DNA of 64,000 nucleotides from Stichopus chloronotus (lineage: Eukaryota; Echinodermata; Holothuroidea; Aspidochirotida; Stichopodidae). Positions 54,011 through 64,000 of this stretch are shown here, piece by piece. The notes under the pieces were generated by a model, which was not told the origin of the DNA, did no database searches, and saw nothing but the letters and a program-made list of their open reading frames with translations. The translations under genes and the position numbers were made by a program. The first letter of the stretch is position 1. Every line of letters begins with the position of its first letter. The stretch lies in the NCBI GenBank assembly GCA_021234535.1, contig CM037846.1, forward strand, positions 19,857,814 through 19,921,813, read 5' to 3'.

Positions 54011-54753
54011 TTTTGAAAATGTTTCAGTTTCTCTATGAAGTGATAAGGTTTTAGATGGCTACGTGTAGCCTCATGTCCCCTGTAGTTGGTGCGACATTTA
54101 TTTATGCTTTTCTTAGCTTTAAAAGAACGGACAAATTTCCTCTTTTTCCTATTATTCTTAGATATGGTGAAAGAGGAAGAAGGAAGAGAGAACTTTGCAT
54201 GTTTTCAAGAAGGGTAGAGCCCGCTCTTTCTGGAGAATTTGGTGGCCCTAAAAAGAGCCGTTGATTTTTGGTGGTGATGTACTACCTCTCCTTGTAGGGG
54301 TGGTGCCTTTTGGATGCCTTTGAGCGGCGGGAGACTTTATTGTCTTCCTTCCTGGCAGATGCTTTTAAGAGCGTGGTCAGGAGACGGTTGGCCTCGACGG
54401 ATTCAGAAGTTGAGTGAAGGTCAGCTTTGGCTCTAGCTTCCTTTTCGAAGAATCTCTCACGTTGCCTCTTAGCTTTGCGTGATAGCTCTTCTCTCCAAAC
54501 TCTACAGAGCCTCTTTCCTGCCCGTTGAAGAACAGAGTTCCAAGAATTCGTGAACTCCTCCCAGAAGTTAAGGTGCCCCGGGAGCCTAGGTGGATCTCCT
54601 TGAGCTGGTAGGGTACGCTTTTAGCGTCGTCTACCTGTGAGATGCCGTTGGTAAAAGCGATGACCTTCGACTGAATTTCCTCTAACGTCTCAGCTTGGTC
54701 TCTTACTTTTTTGTAGTTTCCCTCCCCTAGGTGGATTCTGTTCGTGGTGAGGA
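54011..54753 (-). other. Penelope-like element 5' region
   Basis: Between the N-terminal coding part and the inverted partial copy. On the minus strand it encodes basic, Lys/Arg-rich stretches in broken frames, as often found N-terminal to the RT in these elements. No separate gene. Confidence 0.5.
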
Positions 54754-55763
54754 TGAATGATATTCATCATCTCCTCAAGTTCACAGTAGAAATCTCTAAC
54801 TCTGAGGCCACCTACCTAGATCTGAGAATCTTCAAAGGTCCTAAGTTCACTCTACTGGTTTCCTAGATACAAAAATCTACACCAAACCTACTGAAACTTA
54901 TCAATACCTCGATAGAAACTCTGCACATCCACTTGCCACCTTTAAAGGCTTCATTAAAGGAGAAGTGCTGCGTTATGTACGTCTCTGTAACAATGAGACC
55001 GACTTCATCCATAAAAGAGATGAATTTAAAGAGAAACTTCTACTGCGAAACTATGGGGAAGAAAAATTTGCCACGGCCACTAGAGGCATTTCTTTCGAAA
55101 ACCGTGAGCACTACCTTACCACAAAACCCAAAGAAAGGGAACCACCTCTAGTCTTCAAACTGACGTATACACCCCATATCAAAACCCAGCACCTGAAAGA
55201 GGCTATTCGGAAACACTGGTATTTAATATCAGAGCATCCGATTTTATCCAAGCTGTTTCCGAACGAACCGATTCTTGCCTAGAAGGGCCCCAAATCTAAA
55301 AGATTTACTTGTCAAATCAAGGTTTCAAAGTAATGAAGAATCGTTCGACAGTCAGGACTCGCACGAAGATCTACTGAATGCGCTCATAGCTGCACTCTGA
55401 GCTTATACTCGTTTACGTGCACTAAAGAACACGCATTCCTAAAATAAAATTTTACGACACTTATGCCTAAACTATAAAATATTAAAAGGCTTACTACTGA
55501 TGACGCTCCTCCACGTTTGAGTATGAGAGCAGAAACCGGTCTAGTTGGTCATAAGAACCACTACTCTGTCATATCACTGTTTAAAAGTATGTCATTTCTA
55601 CTACTTAAAAGTATGTCATTTCAAAATGCTGGAAATGTTTCACCAAGGGTACATGCAACAAGTTCATGTTATACCCGGGCGTTTCCCCTTAAAAATTCCC
55701 TTCGGGTTCTGCGTCGCTCGTTGCGTTAGATAGTGTTCAACCGCCTGCCCCCATTTTTCATTG
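54754..55763 (+). repeat. Inverted partial copy of the Penelope-like 3' end
   Basis: Encodes the same C-terminal RT portion as 52832-51822, on the + strand. It shares the same frame break before TKPTETYQ but has its own lesion: TATAAAA of the left arm is TAGAA at ~55280, giving an early stop after NEPILA. Confidence 0.9.
55488..55555 (+). ncRNA. Candidate hammerhead-like ribozyme, right arm
   Basis: Mirror copy of the left-arm motif, with CTGATGA at ~55497-55503, AGAAACC at ~55531 and GGTC at ~55547-55550. The core words are conserved between the arms. Same reservations as for the left copy. Confidence 0.4.
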
Positions 55764-55836
55764 CAACTGTACTAGAGTACCTTTATAAAGGTACTCTAAA
55801 CTGTACTTGAGATTGTGTGGTAATCCGCATGTCCGC

Positions 55837-58800
55837 CGACTGTGTGGTTAACGGATCCATTTTTTTCTGAAAGGGTAAGAATCTTGTGTCAACCGGCGCG
55901 GAAAACCCGAAGGACGATTCCCCAGACGTAGCCTGTGAGGCTACGTAATAAATCAGTTTCGAACCACTGAGGTAAATATATTATCTGGAGATAACATTGC
56001 CGTACTGCACTGTGATAGAAGAGTGGCGCCCCTTCAAAATGGCTGCGACTCCTTTGAAAATCATCGCGAAACTGGTCACTGATGATAATAGGTGCGGAGT
56101 TTCGAAAAAGGACCTAAAATCGTGGACGAAAAGTTTAACAAAAACTTTATTTCACAGAAATTAATCGTTTCATCGATTGAAATGGTATATGACGTACTTG
56201 ATTTATACATAAAATGCACTTTTGAGGTGTGTGACGATTTAAATACTGTTTTTACATGAATTATCGCCGAGTATACCACTATGCAATCACTATAGTGTTA
56301 CACATGTATTGTACATGATCGATGAAGTCAACATCTCACCAGTTGCCGTCAATGAAGCTAAAGACGTTTAAATGCATTTTTACTATCAAGGATAGATTTT
56401 TTTCAATTTTTTTTTTTTTTTTGAAGGGTCGGTGATGGGGCATGGATCCAGGGACATGGGAGCTTGAGGGAAAACACTGTGAAAGTGTGATAGTACTGTG
56501 GTTGTAGTGCCTGGATAACTAAAAACTAGGAATACAAGATGCATGCCTGTGTTTAACAATTCATTTTTTACTGTTTTGAGGAGGGAGCTATGAACGTCCA
56601 ACCATACACAAAGTGCTCACCCACTGCTCACCAAAATATATAACATCGTCAACTTATTGAAAGTGTTATAGTACTATCAAAACAATCATTTCCATCAATT
56701 TCATCATTAATTAGCAACTTATATCCCATGACTATACTGGTGTTGAAAAATTTCATAGACCTGCATGCCTATTACAAAATATTGAACTGAAGTGTTCCTG
56801 TGTAGTAGTGTTTTCATCGATTTCTCAAACTAGAAAACGGGTAACTTTTCTCATACCCGGCGGGTACCCGACCAAAATGGTGGCTCTATTGTTTACATTG
56901 GTATTTCCAAAGCCTGCACATGACATTTGTGTGAAGGAATTTTACTAGTTCACACATTTAGTGCATATATTATATTATATATTATTATATTTAGTACATA
57001 CATTTGCCTACACCTTCTCATTAATAGGAACACCTTTTTTCCTTGAGAAAAAGACGAAAATTCAATTTTGAGCTTTTATGCTGTGTATGGTAAGTAGGTG
57101 AACATTGGCAATCTTATACAATGTGGTTACACAGCAGTTGTGTCGTCTTTCGACACTCTATGAATGAATCGGGTAGTAATATTGGTGGGTAATAAATGCC
57201 ATTCAGGTACTCTGGTACTTTTGAAAACAGTGTACGCCATGCATCCAAATTCGAAAGGGGTGAAAGGTACTCTATGGCTACTGCTGATTATCCATCATTA
57301 TTTATTACGGTAATTGGTATCTTTACAAGACAAGTCTTCTGCACTTGTTGAAATGTCATGTCATGAATTAATGAAAGGTGAAATTATTTCCAGATGCTTG
57401 TGAATGCCAGGATTCAATATGAATATAAATGAAGGGTGACAGCTGCCAGTCGCCTGCAAATCTTGCTTCAGGTTCACTCCTCCATGTTAGTATCTGCAGT
57501 GATGATTGAAACTGGCAACACATGCATCATTTTAGAAGTCATGGAAGATATGAATTACACTCCATGATGTTAAAAGGAATGCAAACGTTACCAGTTGAGC
57601 TGAAATCCCACAAAGTAGTGCAGATCAAATTTGATAGGTCCCTCTACAATGGTTCGTTAAACCACTTGTGGCCTAATAATAATATTGAAGGCTATTGTTC
57701 TTAACAAGACAACCATCATAGCCTGCTTAATTCTGATCCACAGTTCTGATGTTAGAAACAAAAAAAAATAGCCTACGCTATCTACTGTAGACTTGACCCG
57801 TATAACCTAGACCCAATTGCCAAACCCACTGAGAAAAGCATTTCCCTACATATACTAGTGTCACACCTAACAATAATGTTAATGATTCTGGGACCTGCCT
57901 TAGTGCTGGCTGTAAAGTAGGCTGCGCCTGAAAGTAAAAATGGGCAGGACAGGGTTAGCCTAATTTTAAAATATGGCCTCCTGAATTAACTAACGACCTA
58001 CTTAACTACCAACGAGCGTAACTAACTTGATAACGTATGCTAGGCCCAGCAGGTCGACATCACTACTGGTAAGGGTCTACTTTTTGGATTACGATAGCAT
58101 ATCGATAGCATACGATAGTATATCGTAATCTAATGCAGCTGTAATCTCCTTTTGCGAATTATTATGTTAAGCCTTTGCTTTGAGTGCTCTAAGTTTTAAT
58201 CACTCCCTTGCCTCGTATGCCGTGAAAACAAAGACCATCTATTTCTCAACTGATGTCACTAATCATGTTTGATGAACTCGTGAAATTTGTCTCACAAATT
58301 AAGTTGAATTTAGGGACTACATTGACAAATCAGTAAATGCTAGTGTTCGATTTTGAACTTTTTGTACGAGTGCGGTGGATGCATACCGGCTACTTACGTG
58401 GCGTGATCGTAAGTCTGAAAGACAATTGACAACGGCTTGTCGATCATACCAAGTACATGCAGTAGAGTACGCGTATGTAACATGACTCTGTGCATCGAGT
58501 TATTCGAGAAAAATACGCCTAACTTTTACGTATACACGGGTAGTAATCCTACAAATTACCGTGTTGCGTAAGGTCTTCAGTAATTTGGTTATCTTGAGCA
58601 GTACTCTTGCAGGATTAAGTCATTCCAAAATGTGGGTACAGAAAAATAAAATTTAGGTAAAAGTTACTACAAACCTAGGCGACGGTCGGTAATTATTTTC
58701 ATTAGGCCTCATGATATTCACGACATTTTCACTGGCTCATTTTGCGATATCACATAGGCTAGCCTATACAGGATAAACTTAGACACTGGTTGGCTATCAA

Positions 58801-60589
58801 AGTTAACGTTAGGGTAAGTTATGCACAAGACCTAGTAAATGGGCACGGGTCTGTTCGACAAGCACAAGAAGGGGTTTTTTAAGAAGGGGTATTATCTGAA
58901 CGTTTCTGTCATTGGAAGGTTAAACATTTTGTCAAATTTGAGCTGCAGTATCATCACGTAGCCTACCATTTGACGTAGGCCTAATAGGGGTAGTAAAACT
59001 GAAAATTGTGATGGCACACAAATCACGAGCCTTGTAATTCCAACAATTGAAGCTGCAGCCTTCGATTAATTTGCCTCTATCAGAAACCCATCTGTATGGT
59101 GAAACATATTGTAATCCTTGAAACCATCGGTTTTTATTTCTAAAGCCAAGGTCCTAAAGTAAAAATGGTGTCAAGGCCCTAGTCTCAGTGTCTGTACTCA
59201 TGGCTCAACTGTATTAACTAGGCCTGCGAATGAATTAATGTGTATTAGACATTCCTTCTCCTAGGCCTGAAGTTGTCAACGTACATGTATGCTGCCTCAC
59301 AACTCGTATGTTGTTCTTTTGGTTATAAAAAAAATATTAATGGCTAAGTTATACGACATTTTGGCGACGATAATGGGATCTATAGGTCAAATTAAAGAAG
59401 TTTGAAGGTAGGCCTACCGTGAAAGATTTTAGAACATTCGTGAAACGTTTTGATCATTGGTAATCGCCGATAGAGTTCCAGAAACGAAACAAGTTCATTC
59501 TTTCGTCTACGACTTACTGAAGAACATACTGCATCCCGCAACGCCTAGCGACAATGATACGACCAGTTAAGGATATGTGAACTACACTTCCCCTATGAGC
59601 CACAACCGTTTATAATAGACGAGAGGTCTAGATTTCACATCCGAAGTCAACGCACAAACGAAACTATTTCGGAATAAGTGGTAGCTTTGAGAAAGCTGAC
59701 GACAAGAGGTGCGTTTGGGATTTTCGTCCGGACCCTTTGCGTGATATATTTGTATGTGGGACCGAAACCAAGGCATACAACGGAAGTTGTGCACGAAGGA
59801 ATTTACTTTTAACTGTGCTGAAGAAATTGTCATTGCAATGCCGCCGTCATTAGTCAGCCGATCCAATTAGGGCAATATAGAGTTTCGTTATGTGATGTCA
59901 CAACCTAGTTTTTCATCAGTGTCGAAAGGACTGATCGTGTGAAGCAGACTGTATACTGAGCGGGAGTAAATTTCTCGACACACTGTGTCGTACTGTATAC
60001 GTACTGTTATACTGCGTACCAGTTCAAAGTTGAAAAGGTTCTCATGCGAGGAAAGTAGTTTCAAATTGTTGTGCCATAGCCTGCCATAATCGTGAAAAAT
60101 ACTAATCTAGACTGCACTTACATATAGGATCCCAGCAGTCAGAACAAAGAGTGTTGTTAGGGCTAAGATAAATTTCCGTAATCCATCGCAAAGATTCCGC
60201 TTAAAAAATAGCCTAGAATGCTTAAGCTTACATATGTAACGTTAGTGCCAGTGCTTTTTCTAGGTGCCTGTAATTGCTAGCAAATTTTACTTAAGGAGCT
60301 CAGCTAGGCTAAGTTAGATCTATAACTAAACTCGAAAGCTGAATTCGAAGACTTTGCTAATTACTACGACCATTCAACCAATGTCGTGCTTTCATGACCA
60401 TGTAGGGTCCTAGGTTACCATCTAAAAATGATGAGGCATTCTCATACACAGAAGCCTAATGCTCAGAGCAATTAATTTAGTGTTAGAAGCAATCCTAATT
60501 CATGTTATTTGTAGACGTTACAATATAGACAGCCTAAGTTATTATAAGAAGTAAGGGAAACTAACCTTTGGTGTGACAATTGCGGCTTA
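55837..60589. other. No recognisable gene
   Basis: Contains a 9-bp perfect hairpin at 55926-55946 (ACGTAGCCT/AGGCTACGT), a poly-T tract at ~56399-56422 and AT-rich runs near 56960. A 94-codon minus frame at 59866-59582 has no known domain. Confidence 0.5.
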
Positions 60590-61730
60590 CCCTTGTTTTC
60601 TGAACATGTGATAGTAACTACAGTACCAAGTGTACACAGACAAAAAACAGCGTGTGAGATCCACCGATGGTTTTTGTGACTGAAATCTCTTACTTTAGAT
60701 AGTCTAAAACCTTAACAACACTTGCAGTTTACATCAACAGGAGGTTCTCTTTGGAATAAACGTTGAGTAACCATTCGTTCCGACCAGGGAGTTGCTATTT
60801 GACAATAGCAACTCCCTGTTCCGGCCATACTGCTTTGCATACGCGATGTACTGTATGTGGGTCGACTAGTTACGTGGGCAGTATGTACTTGAGACGAATC
60901 TATTATTCTGTGCAACGTTAACGAAACAGACTAGACAGACAGGTGTGCAACTGCGCCGACTCAGTATAGTGAGATGGTATAGGAAGATGGGCTCAAAACT
61001 GTAGGTGAAAACCTGACAGTATAAAGCTATTTTCTTGTCCCCGCTTACACGACTAAGGTTTCTTTTTTTCTTTTCTTTTTTTCGAGAATTACGGTAAAAA
61101 TGTTACTCCGTGTTTCATCAACACGTATGTTTTCCAATTTGTAGTAACGAAATGGAAACATGCATGCAATTTACTCCTCTTTTTGTTATTCTGATGTATC
61201 TAATAAGGTGGCAAGTACGGCCATATCGGCCTTTCAACTGTTTTTCTAGGTAGGTGTACGGTACTTCGGAAAACTCCTCGGTCTCGCACTTTGTTTTTGT
61301 TTTTATGTCTAACAAACATTATTATGCTATGATATACTTATAATATGCTATTATAAACTTATTTTGATGTTCCATTGTCACCAATTTTTTTCTTTTTACG
61401 AAAATGCTAATTTGTGTTTGATGTGCCCCGCAAGGTGCACAGCTTTTGCGTACACAACTTGAAGATTGTGTCTTGGAATTTTCCGTAACCCCAATCACGG
61501 ACTATTCCAATTACGTACAGTTCAGTTACTTACTCTCTGATCGACTAACTTGGGAAGCGAGGGGGTATCAGTTGGTTTCTTCACACGGCTTTACTTTTGC
61601 GACGTATTATCCATTTTCCCGGGTACACCTAGTCTGTTTTGTGTACTTGTTAGCTGTTAATTTTGATACTGTAGGTGTAGGTGTCAATGCCATGCCCACG
61701 TATACCAGGTAAATCGACACAGTTTATTTA
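60590..61730 (-). repeat. Right arm of long inverted repeat (partner 40115-40815)
   Basis: Inverted copy of the left arm, e.g. CACATGTGATAG-type end, CGGCCATATCGGCCTTTC at ~61219 and CCAGGTAAATCGA at ~61707. About 390 bases here (60775-61163) are absent from the left arm and include a perfect 15-bp hairpin at 60785-60818. Confidence 0.85.
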
Positions 61731-62528
61731 CAAGGCTTTCACACTTTGACCCTTGTTGACCTCAAGTGACCGTTGACCGCTATTAAAAAATAGCGTTCTT
61801 GTACTCTATAAGATACACCTGCAAACTTCATATGACATCTGTCCAAGCTTCCCTTCTTGAGATATTGTGTTCACAAGGGTTTCAAAACTTGACCAATGTT
61901 GGCCTCAAATGACCTTTGACCTCCACCAGATTGAATAAGGTTGTTGTACTCAATGTGGTACACCAACGCACTAAATATGACATTTGTCCAAGCTTTCCTT
62001 TTTGAAATATTGTGTTTACAAGGTTATCACAATTTCACCACTGTTGACGCAAAATGACCTTTGACCTCCACTAAAAACAGTCGGGTTCTTCTACTCAATG
62101 TGGTACACCTACATACCAAGTATGAGATTCGTCCAAGTTTTGCTTCTTGAGATATCGTGTTTACAAGCTTTCACAATTTGACCCCTGTTGACCCCTAATG
62201 AATTTTTACCTCCACCAAAAACAATACGGTTCTTCTACTCAATGTGATACACCTACATATGAGATATGTCCAAACTTCCCTTCTTGAGATATCGTGTTTA
62301 CAAGGTTTTCACAATTTGACCCCAAATGACCTTTGACCTCCACCAAAAACAATAGGGTCTCTTCTTCTTAGTATGATACACCTACATACCAAATATGAGG
62401 TCTGCCCAAGCTTCCCTTCTTGAGATATCGTGTTTACAAGGTAGGGAGTCACGGAGATACGTACACACACACGCACAAACCCACGTATGCATGATTACAA
62501 AGGTTACGAGTATCATCGAAACCAAAAA
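61730..62528 (-). mobile_element. Inverted tandem-repeat element, ~5 monomers and head
   Basis: Monomers in reverse orientation with TGACCTTTGACCT at 61910-61922, 62055-62067 and 62327-62339, then the inverted head ending TATCATCGAAACCAAAAATG at ~62511-62530. Has about two more monomers than its partner at 39640-40110. Confidence 0.88.
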
Positions 62529-64000
62529 TGGTTGCGTGCTTCACTATTTCAATCTGCCTAACATAAGTTTTCAAAAGTTGTGATTTTGGAATGTTAGGCT
62601 TACAAGCGCGTTCCACGGGCCCGCGCAGTCGATGGCTACTTTATAATACAGGACTGGGCTAAGGCCTAGTCTAGTCAGTAAAGAGTATTTGGAAGCAAGA
62701 TGACGTTTGCGAGCTCATTCAGAAGGTATGCATTCTCAAGTTAATTAAGGCAATAAGTCTTGGAAATCGTCCAAATTTTGCTTAGTTTCATCCCCTTTGG
62801 CTGTGTTCTATGAATTCTTTGAGTGAGTCTACGGACTCACCCTGATGGCTGTAGCCTGCAGTAAATTCCTATGCATTCAGGGCTGGTCTTGACGAGAGTG
62901 TACGGCCAGGTCGAAACGGAAACAACAAGGCACGTGATTTTATGACGTCAGTGACGAACCTGTACAGGAAGAGTTTAGCCAACTGGCATTTTGTGACATC
63001 ACAAGTGGACAAAATAGATCCAGGTGGTACCAGTTGTGCGAAGAACGAACGATCGTTCGTACACAGAGTGCAGACTGAGGAAACGTGCGTAAAGAGTACA
63101 ACTTAGGCATGTATGTCATGAAAATGTCATTCTATGAACGGTTTACCGTTTTGTAGTCGGAGTTAAATGTATACACACTCAAGACTGGCCAGCCTAAGTT
63201 ATCGTCACTATACTCACCTTGGCCTAGGCTTCATTAGCTTAGGTCAGCGCATCTTGTGGACGTATTATATATACCCAGGATGAACTTAATAGGATGGAAT
63301 ATCTTTGATTCCAAAGGTTCTTCTAATATGCCGTCTCATGTTCTACACTTCGTATAGTTTCACATCACCACCCCCCCCCCCCCCCCCACTTCAACAGCAT
63401 GATTCTTTTCACGGAACGATGAGTTGCAGGAAATTTAACAGAGACAATGTTACTCAGTAGTCTTACATTGACATTGTGAAAATTGAACCAGACGCTGTTC
63501 TACCGACGTTATGTTGGTAAGGGGTAAATTCATGTATTACCACCTAAGGGGTGCCACTTTCGTTTGACGCGGAGTCTGCCAAGAATTTTGTTCTGCCAAA
63601 AGTTTTCTTCCACCCCCCCCCCCTCCTCCAGACTGCGGAAGTGGCACTTCTCGGGCCGTATTAAGCACATCCAGACACTCTGTATTTTGAGATCTCTTTA
63701 TTTACAAGCTTACACTACCAAAATGATAATTTGAATAAATCATTTGCCCATGTTCTTTTTACTGTAACATACTGTTACTGCATTGCAGAGCATTGCATAT
63801 TGTGAATGAATAATGTGGGTGTCCACCTTTCCTTAAGCATGTATATAGTTTCAACTTTGTCGGTGAATGGTCTTTTTAGCCGAATTATCCCATGCAATAT
63901 TACAGTATTAAGTATTCTGCATAGACCCAGATTACGGAGATGATAGTAGCAAGGTTAATTTTTTTCACTTTGCGATACAAGAAAACTTGTAGAAAACACA
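62529..64000. other. Right flank, no confident gene
   Basis: Less repeat-rich. Holds poly-C tracts at ~63369-63388 and ~63613-63622. A possible short first exon (ATG at 62700, donor GTATGC at 62726) is too short to support. Confidence 0.45.
62943..62950. promoter_or_regulatory. Consensus CRE palindrome TGACGTCA
   Basis: Perfect eight-base CREB/ATF site, followed by GTGACG and, ~45 bases on, TGACATCACA. No transcript start can be assigned, so a promoter role is only a possibility. Confidence 0.25.

Larger units (their letters stand above)
51760..55836 (-). mobile_element. Penelope-like retroelement with inverted partial copy and 56-bp flanking repeats
   Basis: The body reads on the minus strand (about 54740 to 51822). 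Positions 51822-52832 reappear inverted at 54754-55763, giving ~1 kb arms facing outward. The 56 bases 51760-51815 recur in direct orientation at 55781-55836, with a further shared AACTGTACTA just before each. Such terminal inverted or rearranged partial copies and variable-length target duplications are known of Penelope-like elements. The arms differ by only a few bases, so the event is recent. Confidence 0.85.

Noticed and set aside
40815..60590. Interior of a Maverick/Polinton or other giant DNA transposon
   Set aside because: No polymerase B, integrase, ATPase, protease or capsid frames seen, and the arms are array elements rather than Polinton-type termini.
62700..62725. Possible first coding exon (ATG in good context, donor GTATGC)
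   Set aside because: Only nine codons, no recognisable product and no downstream exon in the window.

Overview
The window is animal nuclear DNA: AT-rich, with short exons, GT-AG introns and dense dispersed repeats. It shows no operons, ribosome binding sites or rRNA/tRNA genes. The one gene recognised is the 3' two-thirds of an oxidosqualene cyclase (lanosterol-synthase family) on the + strand. It comprises twelve exons between 3639 and 34776 and ends in a normal stop. Their spliced product aligns residue for residue with about human LSS 262 to 732. The first ~260 residues are not here and should lie upstream. Leu replaces Phe at the position equivalent to human F444, and the catalytic motif reads DTTAE instead of DCTAE. 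This fits a diverged echinoderm cyclase; from what is known of triterpenoid-saponin makers, a sea cucumber (holothurian) is the best guess, but this is inference.

Layout: 55-2475 is a DNA element with ~220 bp inverted ends. From 2540 to 34776 lies the cyclase, whose introns are full of dispersed tandem-repeat elements (monomers ~145 bp, similar in architecture to the pearl/Tsp/DINE-TR type), a hAT insertion with perfect 8-bp target duplication, a Tc1-like MITE and a LINE tail. Just after the cyclase stop, a very regular array (35012-36085) begins. 36085-41385 holds related arrays, duplicated flanks and an AT-rich minisatellite. From 40815 to 60590 there are no recognisable host genes; it contains a degenerate Penelope-like retroelement (51760-55836) with ~1 kb inverted arms, 56-bp flanking direct repeats and a candidate hammerhead-like motif in each arm. 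39191-40815 and 60590-62528 are inverted copies of one another. 62530-64000 shows no confident gene.

The most interesting signals are: (1) the cyclase active-site changes, relevant to sterol/saponin scaffold choice; (2) a single-base frameshift in one cyclase exon; (3) the repeat monomers, which each carry a DR1 nuclear-receptor site often followed by two DR4-spaced half-sites, repeatedly placed inside and just after a sterol-synthesis gene; (4) the inverted architecture of the Penelope-like element.
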